64,000 nucleotides of DNA. Source: Micromonospora humi (GTDB lineage Bacteria > Actinomycetota > Actinomycetes > Mycobacteriales > Micromonosporaceae). The position numbers and the translations under genes are program-made. The DNA lies in assembly GCF_900090105.1 (NCBI RefSeq), contig NZ_FMDM01000015.1:121686-185685 (forward strand), read 5' to 3'. The notes beneath the pieces were generated by a model, which saw only the letters and a list, made by a program, of their open reading frames with translations, was not told the DNA's origin and did no database searches. The number at the start of each line of letters is the position of its first letter. Position 1 is the stretch's first letter. This document shows, one piece after another, positions 20,101 to 26,666 of this stretch.

Positions 20101-20677
20101 AGAGCTCGGTGCTGTTCAGCGGGCCGGTGCCGTTACCGGTGAGGGTGATGTCGACCGGCAGGAAGAGCTTGCCGGCCGACCCGGTGGGCAGCAGGTTCAG
20201 GAACTTGATCCGCACCGGGCGGTCCCGCCGCGCGTAGATCAGCGGCCCGCAGTAGTAGGGGCGGACCGGTGGCGGGATGGTGTTGTGTCCGCTGGGGTCG
20301 GTGCCGTTGTTGATCTGTCGATACCCGCGGACGCGGGCGGGGGGCAAAATGTCCCGGCTGAACTGCTTGCCGTAGTCCTGGAGGCAGATCTCGTAGTAGT
20401 CGGATCCGGGGTAGGTGATGGTGTCGGGCGTCGCGACCGGGATGTAGTGGTTCAGGTTGTTGGCGTTGGCCGGGCCGACGCCCGGCAGCGTGTCGACGAA
20501 CTTGCGGACACCGGTGCCCGGTTGCACCACCCCGCCGACGACCGTCGGGAGCGGGCTGTTGGCGTAGTTGGGCGTGAATCCGAAGTAGTCCGGCGGGTCG
20601 TTGGGGCCGAGCGCCGGCTCCTCGACCGCGGTCTGCTTCGGGATGGCCACCTCGCGGACGGTTTTCTCCTCGGACAT
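17126..20677 (-). CDS. Multicopper oxidase with three C-terminal fibronectin type III domains
   Basis: This 1183-residue protein has an ATG start at 20677 behind GAGGAGG. Copper ligands sit in all four expected places: AVVHLHGSETPWISDG (His201, His203), MMWYHDHTEGMTHLTPYSGQ (His264, His266), DTHFIHFHYFNVQLIN, and YVWHCHMVDHEDFDMMRPI with the H-C-H...H...M type-1 set. This marks a laccase/CotA-like oxidase that reduces O2 to water while oxidising metals or phenols. From about 893 to the end come three FN3 repeats (APPTNLTATVNAG, TAPTNLTATQPSG, AAPTNLAGTAVAA). FN3 modules are normally extracellular, yet the N-terminus (MSEEKTVREVAIPKQTAVEE) shows no signal peptide. It is monocistronic. Confidence 0.93.
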   Translation of the reverse strand: MSEEKTVREVAIPKQTAVEEPALGPNDPPDYFGFTPNYANSPLPTVVGGVVQPGTGVRKFVDTLPGVGPANANNLNHYIPVATPDTITYPGSDYYEICLQDYGKQFSRDILPPARVRGYRQINNGTDPSGHNTIPPPVRPYYCGPLIYARRDRPVRIKFLNLLPTGSAGKLFLPVDITLTGNGTGPLNSTELYTQNRAVVHLHGSETPWISDGTPLQWLTPPGEVTSYPRGASYANVPDMPDPGPGGVTLYFPMQQSARMMWYHDHTEGMTHLTPYSGQFGTLILQDPVEQQMVADGVIPAGDLPLVIQDKTFVPPTAQLARQDPTWDTVNWGGPGNLWMPHVYMPNQNPYNAEGANPMGRWDYGPWFWPPFTGIEQGPVPNPYYDPVNRPWEPPVQPGTPLPTITPEAFLDTPIVNGCAYPTFQVEPKAYRFRILNASNDRALNLQLYHAASNGTMWKPDGTLNDGGAGEVPMVEACPGEGLPPTWPTDGREGGVPDPAAVGPSWIQIGNEGGFLPEVAVIPPQPINYEYDRRSITVLNVSDHSLLLGPAERADVIVDFSTVAPGSTLILYNDAPAPMPAYDTRYDYYTGDPDQTDSGGAPTTQPGYGPNTRTLMQIRVVGTPAAPFDLTRLRARLPQAYAQSQPKPIVPEKAYNAAYGTNYTNHYVPIQATTITYVPVGGTTPVTLDLQPKAIVEEFDPVYGRMMPTLGVELPKTSAFIQTTIPLGYIDPPTETLYMSDLATPVGSAGDGTQIWKVTHNGVDTHFIHFHYFNVQLINRVGWDGAYKPPDANEVGWKETVRMNPLEDCIVAMRPALPVNLPFKTGDSIRMLDPTQVAGTTNGFAQIDPQTGDPATVTNQPYNFGWEYVWHCHMVDHEDFDMMRPIVIRVSPAPPTNLTATVNAGSATVPPAIVLNWTNPTGLPAATQVVVQRSTNSTFTAGLTTFTLAAGATTYADSTAVPGVTYFYRVRRENSASYSGWSNSASGVISLTAPTNLTATQPSGSPVRVNLSWVNRSYSTSVELQRATNAAFTTGLTTVTLAANATSYTDSTVVGGTTYYYRVRTVYLGVGSPWSNTATIAVSGPPAAPTNLAGTAVAAGGGTATVNLTWQESAASVVTSFVLQRATNVSFTANLATFTPAGTARAFSDTGRARSTTYYYRIQAVNSYGSSAFSSIIAVTTPA

Positions 20678-20874
20678 GGAGCTCCTCCTCCCCGAGGGCC
20701 GGACTGGCATCGATGCCGCCGACCCAGCTGTCACTCTCAGTAACAAGAGAAGCTGATCGGCGTCACGAAGGAAAGGGTCCTTTGGCCTATGGAGTGGGCC
20801 TGAGCTGCATAAATGCCATAACGCCCCAACCGGACAGCCCTCGAAGGAAGAACACCGTACGCATTCAGCACACG

Positions 20875-20907
20875 AAAAGGCCCGGGCGACGTGCGTCGCC
20901 CGGGCCT
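20875..20907 (-). terminator. Intrinsic terminator after subtilisin-like protease
   Basis: AGGCCCGGGCGAC (20878-20890) and GTCGCCCGGGCCT (20895-20907) form a perfect 13-bp stem with a four-base loop. Read on the minus strand it is followed by TTTT (complement of AAAA at 20875-20878). It sits 18 bp after the protease stop. Confidence 0.9.
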
Positions 20908-20924
20908 CTCGGTGGTGCGGGGTG

Positions 20925-22616
20925 TTACGGCCGCGCGTTGGGCTTCAGCGGGGTCTTCACCGCCGCGTAGGCGTCGACGATGCCGTAGCCGTAGAAGCCG
21001 TTGAAGTTCAGCGAGCCCGCGCAGTACGCGTTGAACTCGTCGCTCCGACCCTCGTTGGTGTAGGTCTGCAGCCGCGGCTCCGGGCAGGCGTGCTCGGCCG
21101 CCGTCCGGTAGAGGTGCTGCTCGACCTGGTCCGGTGCCATGCCGTAGCCGTCCCGGCCCTGCTTCTTGCCCCACTTGCTGACGATCAGCGCGGCCACGCC
21201 GGCGGCGTGCGGGGACGCCATCGAGGTGCCCTGGAGGTAGGTGTACCAGCCACACTCACCCTTGGCGGTGCACTGCTTGAACACCGAGTTCTCGAAGCCG
21301 GCCACGATGTTGCCGTTCTCGTCGACCGACCCCTCCTCCTGCAGCACCTTCTTCGGGTACGTGGAGAGGATCATGTTGGCGTCGGCGCGGTAGGTGTCGG
21401 TGCCGAAGCCGTCCCGGAACCAGCCACCCGGGGCCGCCACCGAGGTCTGCTCGGTGCCGTAGTTCGAGTAGTCGGCCTTCTTGCCGGACGGGCCGACCGC
21501 CGACACGCTGATCACGTGCGGGCCCTCGGTGGGCAGGTCCCAGCAGCTCGCGTTGTCGATCGGCCGCGGGTACGGGTCGGCGCCGTAGTCGGGGCTGCTC
21601 ACGTCGGTGCGCGGGTCGCCCAGGTCCTCGTGGTTGTTGCCGAGCGCGCCGACCAGCGTGACGCCCTTGCGGTGGGCGAAGGTCAGCGCCCGCTTCATCG
21701 CCTCGATGATGGTCCGCTGCTCTGCCTGCGCCTCCGGCGAGTCGGCCGGGTTGGCGGCGCAGTTGTAGAGCCACGGGTCGACGTAAAAGGACATGTTGAC
21801 CACGTCCAGCCCGGAGCGGCCGGCGTGCACCAGCGCGTTCACCACCGGGTTGAGGAAGAAGTAGCCGCTGTCCTGACCACCCTTCAGCTCGACCAGGGAG
21901 ATCTTCGGGGCCACGCCGGAGAGGCCGAAGCCGTTGGCGGCGGCGCCGATCGTGCCGGCGACGTGCGTGCCGTGGCCGCCGTCGTCGGTGCCGACCGGGT
22001 CGAGGCAGCTCGCCACCTCGCACGGGCCGTCGACGTCGGGGAGGTCCGGCGCGAAGTTGCGCGACAGCGCCCAGTTGAAGTTCGGGGCGAGGTCGGGCTG
22101 GCTGGCGTCGACGCCGGTGTCCAGCACGCCGACGGTCACCCGGCGGTCGCCCGGCTCGATCTTGCGGGCCTGGTCGGCCCGGATCATGTCCAGACCCCAG
22201 AGCTTGTCGTCCAGCGGGTCCATCTTCTTGGCCTTGCCCTTGGCGGCCTTGCCCTTGGCCGCGGCGGCGGCCAGCAGGTGTTCCTGCTCGACCCGGTCCA
22301 GCTTCGGCTTGCGGCCGATCGCCTTCTCCTCGGCCGCGCCGACCAGCGCGCCGGCGGCGGTGGCGCGGCTGGCGAAGTCCGCCCGCTCGCTGGTCACCTG
22401 GAAGAGGCCGACGTCGTCGGTGCGGGAGACGACAGTGCCGCCGGCCGCCTTGATCGCGGCGATCGCGGCGTCCGTGGAGACGCCGTTCTCCGCCAGCACG
22501 GTGAAGGTCCGGGTGTCCGACGGCGCGGCGGTCGCCGGGACACCCAGGCCGGTCACCGTGAGTGCCAGCGAGGCCGCGACCGCGACCGCACCGGCGGTGA
22601 AGCGCTTGCTCACCAC
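20925..22616 (-). CDS. Secreted S8 (subtilisin-like) serine protease
   Basis: This 563-residue preproprotein has a GTG start at 22616 (an adjacent GTG also fits). The signal peptide is about residues 1-30 (LALTVTGLGVPATA), and an I9-like propeptide runs to about 130, ending in the Lys/Ala-rich KGKAAKGKAKK. Catalytic residues are Asp166 (VLDTGVD), His215 (GGHGTHVAG), Asn327 (GALGNN) and Ser465 (GTSMASPHAAG). Insertions rich in Cys (GPCEVASCLDP, KQCTAKGECGWY) suggest disulphides in the secreted enzyme. The C-terminus reads FYGYGIVDAYAAVKTPL, typical of the family. It would be exported as a zymogen and degrade extracellular protein. It is monocistronic, with a terminator. Confidence 0.95.
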   Translation of the reverse strand: MVSKRFTAGAVAVAASLALTVTGLGVPATAAPSDTRTFTVLAENGVSTDAAIAAIKAAGGTVVSRTDDVGLFQVTSERADFASRATAAGALVGAAEEKAIGRKPKLDRVEQEHLLAAAAAKGKAAKGKAKKMDPLDDKLWGLDMIRADQARKIEPGDRRVTVGVLDTGVDASQPDLAPNFNWALSRNFAPDLPDVDGPCEVASCLDPVGTDDGGHGTHVAGTIGAAANGFGLSGVAPKISLVELKGGQDSGYFFLNPVVNALVHAGRSGLDVVNMSFYVDPWLYNCAANPADSPEAQAEQRTIIEAMKRALTFAHRKGVTLVGALGNNHEDLGDPRTDVSSPDYGADPYPRPIDNASCWDLPTEGPHVISVSAVGPSGKKADYSNYGTEQTSVAAPGGWFRDGFGTDTYRADANMILSTYPKKVLQEEGSVDENGNIVAGFENSVFKQCTAKGECGWYTYLQGTSMASPHAAGVAALIVSKWGKKQGRDGYGMAPDQVEQHLYRTAAEHACPEPRLQTYTNEGRSDEFNAYCAGSLNFNGFYGYGIVDAYAAVKTPLKPNARP

Positions 22617-22702
22617 ATCAGATCCTCTCGTTGAGGGACGTGGCAGTCATCCCACAACATGGACGCGGGTTTCGCCAGGGGCCCGTCCGGAATAGCCCTC
22701 AA

Positions 22703-23401
22703 TCAGGCATTCGCGCTCGTCATATCGATGAGCACGCCGGGCAGGTCGGTCAACGTGGACACCTCGGCGTCGGGTCGGAGGCCGGGCGGGCGCGGCAGCC
22801 CGGCCCGGTTGAGCCAGACCGCCCGCAGGCCGGCCCGCTGGGCGCCGATCACGTCGTGTTCCGGCGAGTCGCCCACGTGCACGACCCGGGCGGCGGGCAG
22901 CCCGGCGGCGGCCACCACGGCGGCGAAGAAATCCGGTGCCGGCTTCTTGGGCAGGCCGCCCTCGTGGGCGTACAACGCGAAGGCGAACTGGCCGGCGAGG
23001 CCGCAGCGTTCGGCGCGGCTGTTGCCGTTGGTCGCGAAGCCCAACAGGTGGCGCGGGCGCAGGGCGGCCAGCGCCGGCAGAGCGTCCGGGAACGGCCGGC
23101 TGAGGGCGTACCGGCGGGCGAAGAAGAGCGTGGCGAACTCGTCGAGGTGGGCGCCGAGCCCGGCCCGATCCAGCGACCGGGCCAGCGCGGCCCGCCGGAT
23201 CTCCTGCACCGGGGCCGCGCTGAGCGCCCCGAAGACCGCACCCCAGTCGTCCTCCAGGTCCGCGAGCGAGACCTCGGCCGCCGCCGGGGTCCGCCGCCGC
23301 ATCTCCTCGAGTACGGCCGCCAGCGCGCCGGTGACCGCCGGGCGCAGGTCGACGAGGGTCTCGTCGGCGTCGAAGACGACGGCGGTGCGGTGGCCGCTCA
23401 T
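22703..23401 (-). CDS. HAD-superfamily hydrolase
   Basis: This 232-residue phosphatase-like protein shows the HAD motifs. Motif I is VVFDADETLVDL; the nucleophile Asp is followed by A-D rather than the usual G-T/V. Motif II is LLGFATNGNSRAE (Thr-Asn), the motif III Lys is in GGLPKKPAPDFF, and motif IV is VVHVGDSPEHDVIGAQRAG. The alpha-helical cap lies between motifs I and II. Substrates in the family are small phosphorylated metabolites or haloacids; none can be assigned. Its ATG overlaps the EamA stop by four bases (ATGA), so it is coupled to the transporter gene. Confidence 0.9.
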   Translation of the reverse strand: MSGHRTAVVFDADETLVDLRPAVTGALAAVLEEMRRRTPAAAEVSLADLEDDWGAVFGALSAAPVQEIRRAALARSLDRAGLGAHLDEFATLFFARRYALSRPFPDALPALAALRPRHLLGFATNGNSRAERCGLAGQFAFALYAHEGGLPKKPAPDFFAAVVAAAGLPAARVVHVGDSPEHDVIGAQRAGLRAVWLNRAGLPRPPGLRPDAEVSTLTDLPGVLIDMTSANA

Positions 23402-24360
23402 CGGTCGCCGCTCAGCGCCGGCTCGACGGGGGTGGGCGTGACCGCCCCGGCGGCGGACCGCAGTTCGTCCACCCGGACCAGGGCGACGCCGCCGACGATC
23501 AGCGCCCCGCCGGCAAGCTGGACCACCGTCGGCAGCTCGTCCAGCACCAGCCAGGCGATCAGCACGGCGAACATCACCTCGGTCAGCCCCACGAACGAGG
23601 AGAGCCGGGCGCCGAGCAACCGCGTGCCCGCCACCCCGGTCAGGTAGGCCACGACGGCGGCGATCAGCGACAGCCCGGCGATCGGCACCAGCCAGCTCAC
23701 CCGGTGACCGGCGAAGCCGACGTCGGCGGTGCCGGCGGCCAACGGGAGCGCCCCGAGCGCGCCGAGCAGCAGCAGCACCAGGGCGCCGACGGCCATGCCG
23801 CCGCTCGCCATCACGACTGACGGCAGATCGTCGTCGAGGCGGCCGGCGATGACGAAGTAGCCGGCCAGCCCCACCCCGGCACCGAGCCCCCAGAGCACGC
23901 CCACCGGGTCGAGGCGGCCGGCGCCGGTGAGGTCGAGGACGAACACCAGGCCCACCAGGGCGGTCAGCGAGCCGGCCACCGTCAGCCGCCGCGGGCGCTG
24001 GCCGTGGACCAGCCACATCCACCCGACGACCAGCACGATGCCGAGGTATTCCAGCAGCAGCGCGACGCCGACCGGCAGGTAGCGGACGGCGTTGAAGAAG
24101 CACGCCTGGGCCATGGCCACGCCGAGCAGCCCGAACAGCGTCACCGTGAGCGCGTTGCGGCGCAGCACCGGCCACCGGCCGCGCAGCGCCAGCAGGGCGG
24201 GCACGGCCAGCACCAGGGCGGCGATGCCGACCCGGGCGATCACCACCGCCACGGCCGACCACTCTCCCGTGATCAACGGTCGGGCGAACGTGCCCGAGGT
24301 GGCGAACGTGAGCGCGGAGAGCAGGGCCAGGCCGAGCCCGACACCGGACCGTTCACGCAT
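23398..24360 (-). CDS. EamA/DMT-family transporter
   Basis: This 320-residue inner-membrane protein has two EamA repeats and ten predicted helices, from GVGLGLALLSALTFATSGTF to the terminal VVQLAGGALIVGGVALVRVD. The drug/metabolite transporter signature is seen in RYLPVGVALLLEYLGIVLVV and the second-repeat SSFVGLTEVMFAVLIAWLVL. It resembles RhtA-like amino-acid or metabolite exporters; the substrate is unknown. I chose ATG at 24360 because AGGAG lies seven bases upstream. It is cotranscribed with the HAD gene and divergent from a CGNR regulator, which probably controls it. Confidence 0.92.
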   Translation of the reverse strand: MRERSGVGLGLALLSALTFATSGTFARPLITGEWSAVAVVIARVGIAALVLAVPALLALRGRWPVLRRNALTVTLFGLLGVAMAQACFFNAVRYLPVGVALLLEYLGIVLVVGWMWLVHGQRPRRLTVAGSLTALVGLVFVLDLTGAGRLDPVGVLWGLGAGVGLAGYFVIAGRLDDDLPSVVMASGGMAVGALVLLLLGALGALPLAAGTADVGFAGHRVSWLVPIAGLSLIAAVVAYLTGVAGTRLLGARLSSFVGLTEVMFAVLIAWLVLDELPTVVQLAGGALIVGGVALVRVDELRSAAGAVTPTPVEPALSGDR

Positions 24361-24386
24361 CGGCAACTCCTGGTCATGGGTGAATA

Positions 24387-24397
24387 AGCGTTACGCT
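24387..24397. promoter_or_regulatory. Perfect palindrome in EamA/CGNR divergent promoter
   Basis: AGCGTTACGCT is a perfect 11-bp palindrome with a single central base. A further half-site, GACGCT, lies at 24401-24406. It sits in the 72-bp gap between the divergent transporter and CGNR regulator starts, in an AT-richer context (TGAATAAGCG). It is a good candidate operator for the CGNR protein, by position and symmetry only. Confidence 0.5.
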
Positions 24398-24432
24398 GAT
24401 GACGCTAGGGGCACCGTCCGACAGGAGTCAAG

Positions 24433-24978
24433 TTGCTTTTCGCTCATGACACCGAGTGCGGGCTGGTCGCCGCCGCCGCGCTGGTGAACACCGCCGGCCC
24501 GGGCCGGGAGGGCCTACCCGACGTGGCCGCGCTCGACAGGTTCTTCACCGCGTACGGGTGGAGCGGCCGGCACGAGCACACCGACGCCGAGCTGCGCCAG
24601 GTCCGCGCGCTGCGACCACGGCTGCGCCGGATCTGGGACGCCGACGCCGACGAGGTGGTGGAGATCGTCAACGCGTTGCTCCGCGAGTCCCACGCGCTGC
24701 CGCAGCTCATCCGGCACGACGACGAGCCGTACCATCTGCACGCCGTGCCCCGGGACGCGCCGCTGGCCACCCGGATGGCGGTCGAGGCCGCGATGGCCAT
24801 GGCCGACCTGGTCCGGTCCGGTGAGCTGACCCGGTTACGCCACTGCGACCATCCCGACTGCGACGACGTGCTGGTCGACCTGTCGAAGAACCGGTCCCGC
24901 CGGTTCTGCGACGGTGGCTGCGGCAACCGGGCCGCGGTCAGCGCCTACCGGGCACGCAGGGCCGCATCCCACTCCTGA
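24433..24978 (+). CDS. ABATE / CGNR zinc-finger domain transcriptional regulator
   Basis: This 181-residue protein has a TTG start at 24433, seven bases after AGGAG. The N-terminal ABATE domain (MLFAHDTECGLVAAAALVNT then helical LRQVRALRPRLRRIWD) is thought to sense a ligand. The C-terminal CGNR finger reads CDHPDCDDVLVDLSKNRSRR then FCDGGCGNRAAVSAYRARRA, with the zinc cysteines and the diagnostic C-G-N-R. The family is believed to bind DNA as stress or transport regulators. Position divergent from an EamA transporter suggests it regulates that gene. Its 3' end overlaps the convergent GNAT gene by 34 bp. Confidence 0.9.
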   Translation: MLFAHDTECGLVAAAALVNTAGPGREGLPDVAALDRFFTAYGWSGRHEHTDAELRQVRALRPRLRRIWDADADEVVEIVNALLRESHALPQLIRHDDEPYHLHAVPRDAPLATRMAVEAAMAMADLVRSGELTRLRHCDHPDCDDVLVDLSKNRSRRFCDGGCGNRAAVSAYRARRAASHS

Positions 24979-25538
24979 CGCACCCCCGGCCAGTCCGACC
25001 GGGCCAGCTCGTACTCCACCTCGCCGTGCTCCGTACCCGGGATCGGGTCGTCGAACGTCAGGTGGAACGTGCGCACGTAGCGCAACCCGGCCCGGGCCAT
25101 CACCGCGCGGGACCTGTCGTTCACCGCCATCGTCTGCGCCCACACCCGCCGCACGCCGACCGTGTCGAACGCGTGCCGCACCAGCGCCCGCGCCCCCTCG
25201 GTGGCCAGCCCGTGCCCCCAGGCCGCGCGACGCAGCCGGTAGCCCAGTTCCGCCTCGGCGCCGTCCTCGGACGGGTCGAGCGCGTGCCAGCCGAGGAACT
25301 CGCCGGTGAACCGGTCGAGCGTCGCCCAGCGGCCGAGCCCGGGATGACTGTCGTACCGCGCCAACAGCCGGGGCAGCACCTCGCCTCGAACCGTCGCGGC
25401 CGGCGTCGGCTCGCCGCCGGTCAGGAACCGCATGACCTCCGGGTCGGCGTCCAGCTCGACCAGCCGGTCCGCGTCGTCCACGGTGAACCGGCGCAGCGTC
25501 AGCCGCGCGGTTTCCAGCAACACCCCGTCGTCAGCCAC
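24945..25538 (-). CDS. GNAT-family N-acetyltransferase (RimJ/RimL-like)
   Basis: This 197-residue protein starts at GTG 25538. ETARLTLRRFTVDDADRLVE is the N-terminal pattern of the RimJ/RimL ribosomal-protein acetyltransferase subgroup. EAELGYRLRRAAWGHGLATE covers the acetyl-CoA binding motif A (R-x-x-x-G-x-G/A), and RVWAQTMAVNDRSRAVMARA with GLRYVRTF covers motif B. It transfers acetyl from acetyl-CoA to an amine; the target is unknown. A longer start at 25604 exists but the extra residues are not family-like. Its end overlaps the CGNR regulator gene tail-to-tail. Confidence 0.88.
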   Translation of the reverse strand: MADDGVLLETARLTLRRFTVDDADRLVELDADPEVMRFLTGGEPTPAATVRGEVLPRLLARYDSHPGLGRWATLDRFTGEFLGWHALDPSEDGAEAELGYRLRRAAWGHGLATEGARALVRHAFDTVGVRRVWAQTMAVNDRSRAVMARAGLRYVRTFHLTFDDPIPGTEHGEVEYELARSDWPGVRQEWDAALRAR

Positions 25539-25579
25539 GCCCGGATCATCCCGCCGCCCGCCAGGCCCGGGCGAGGCAT

Positions 25580-25834
25580 TTACCTGTCGCCGACCCCGAT
25601 CCATCCACTCATGTGCAGGTCGATGACCTCTCGCACCTGCCGGCGGAGGCCCGGGTGCCCCATGTCGCCCATCCCCTCGGCCTCCAGGACAGCATCAGTG
25701 AAGGTGTCCACGCCGGCCGGAGGAGACTCGCGGAGCCGTCGGTTCTCCGCTGGCGGCAGGCAGATGCCCAGCTTGACGCAGAGTTCGTCGAGGAGCCGTC
25801 GAACATCGCGCTCCCGGTCGTCACGTCGGGCCAT
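25580..25834 (-). CDS. Small conserved hypothetical protein downstream of mini-GntR
   Basis: This 84-residue protein has an ATG start at 25834 (an in-frame start at 25930 would overlap the GntR gene end). It is helical and charged: MARRDDRERDVRRLLDELCV, KLGICLPPAENRRLRESPPA, GVDTFTDAVLEAEGMGDM, then GLRRQVREVIDLHM. No catalytic motif or known domain is visible. It lies 61 bp after the GntR regulator on the same strand. Similar small proteins beside tiny GntR genes are familiar in actinomycetes, so I infer a functional pair. The function is unknown. Confidence 0.65.
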   Translation of the reverse strand: MARRDDRERDVRRLLDELCVKLGICLPPAENRRLRESPPAGVDTFTDAVLEAEGMGDMGHPGLRRQVREVIDLHMSGWIGVGDR

Positions 25835-25895
25835 GAGGGACAGCGTGCCGACTCCTGCCCGGAGACGCCACCCGGCCGAGGCCGTGGTCACCGCG

Positions 25896-26126
25896 CTAGC
25901 TCGGAAGCTCCTCCGCGACCCACAGGCCACGACCCTGCAGGCCGACGACCAGGCCCCGGTCCTGAAGGATGATGATTGCCCGCTGCACGGTCGTGACGCT
26001 CACGCTGTAGAGGTCGGCAAGCTCCTTGTAGGTCGGCAGTCGCTCGCCCGGCGGGTATTCACCACTTCTGATCCGGGTGGTCAGGTCCTCGGCCACCTCT
26101 CGGTAGCCGCCGCTCGGTATGGGCAT
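25896..26126 (-). CDS. Mini GntR-family regulator (DNA-binding domain only)
   Basis: This 76-residue protein starts at ATG 26126 behind GAAGGAACC. It is only the GntR winged HTH: YREVAEDLTTRIRSGEYPPG, ERLPTYKELADLYSVSVTTV, then QRAIIILQDRGLVVGLQGRG. The UbiC-like or FCD effector domain that gives GntR regulators their ligand response is missing, with just a few residues after the wing. Such truncated GntR proteins occur in conjugative elements and in small conserved chromosomal modules. It is probably autoregulated and divergent from the 87-residue gene at 26402. Confidence 0.85.
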   Translation of the reverse strand: MPIPSGGYREVAEDLTTRIRSGEYPPGERLPTYKELADLYSVSVTTVQRAIIILQDRGLVVGLQGRGLWVAEELPS

Positions 26127-26401
26127 GGAGGTTCCTTCGTTCGGCACCCTCCATCGGATCATGAGCAATACCCGCCTTCAAGACCAACATTGTCTTAGGT
26201 ACTAAAGGTCTCTAGGCTGCTAGCCGTGGCGAGGTTCCTTCGTTCGGCAAGCGACAAACCGAGCCACGCAGCCGTCCGGGAAAGCAGGCACGAGGCCCCC
26301 GAGCACGGTGTCGCGGTGGGACCGCCCGCTCCCCCGGCGGGGCGGTCCCACACTCGCCGGGGCGGCGACATCACCAACGACTCAGCTCGAAAGGGACTGG
26401 C
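26127..26401. promoter_or_regulatory. Divergent control region of mini-GntR module with direct repeat and operator-like palindrome
   Basis: This gap holds three structures. A 19-bp direct repeat GAGGTTCCTTCGTTCGGCA occurs at 26128-26146 and 26231-26249. TTAGGTACTAA at 26195-26205 (TTAG-n3-CTAA symmetry) lies in the only AT-rich stretch and is a plausible GntR operator and promoter. A perfect 12-bp inverted repeat GTGGGACCGCCC ... GGGCGGTCCCAC (26316-26351) lies in the leader of the downstream gene. An open frame here (26226-26534) looks like a shadow, not a gene. Confidence 0.45.
26316..26351. repeat. Perfect 12-bp inverted repeat in leader of small cysteine-motif gene
   Basis: GTGGGACCGCCC (26316-26327) and GGGCGGTCCCAC (26340-26351) are exact reverse complements around a 12-bp loop. 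It is 50 bp upstream of the ATG at 26402, with no T-run. It may be an attenuator or terminator within the leader, or a protein-binding site. Confidence 0.6.
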
Positions 26402-26665
26402 ATGCCCCCACCCGACCGGCCGCACCTGGCGTTACGCCCACACTGGCTCTGCCGGACCTGCGGCACCCCTTGGCCATGCCCGGAGGCGCGCCTCACCCTG
26501 GTCGGCGAGTACGCCACCGACCCCGTCGGGCTGAGCGTCTACCTCTGCGGCGTACTCCACGAGGCGACCGCCGACCTGCACCGGCTCCACCCCGACCACC
26601 GGCTCGACCCGGCGGCGTTGTTCGACCGGTTCCTCGGGTGGGCCCGGCGGCGGGCGACACCCTGA
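26402..26665 (+). CDS. Small conserved hypothetical with cysteine motif
   Basis: This 87-residue protein has an ATG start at 26402 behind AAAGGGA. It begins MPPPDRPHLALRPHWLCRTC then GTPWPCPEARLTL. The C-x-x-C-x(5)-C arrangement resembles a small zinc ribbon or redox motif. The rest (VGLSVYLCGVLHEATADLHR, LDPAALFDRFLGWARRR) is helical. Similar proteins are found near tiny GntR regulators in Streptomyces and Micromonospora and are sometimes loosely annotated as flavin-reductase-associated. No function can be assigned. It is probably controlled from the shared divergent region, and it converges with fumC. Confidence 0.65.
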   Translation: MPPPDRPHLALRPHWLCRTCGTPWPCPEARLTLVGEYATDPVGLSVYLCGVLHEATADLHRLHPDHRLDPAALFDRFLGWARRRATP

Positions 26666-26666
26666 C

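Noticed and set aside
17012..20743. 1243-codon plus-strand open frame opposite the multicopper oxidase
   Set aside because: The minus strand has all copper motifs and FN3 domains; the plus frame is low-complexity Arg/Val/Gly/Asp with no motif.
26226..26534. 102-codon plus-strand frame upstream of and overlapping the 87-aa gene
   Set aside because: It overlaps the promoter/inverted-repeat region and another, better frame with a ribosome site and conserved Cys motif.
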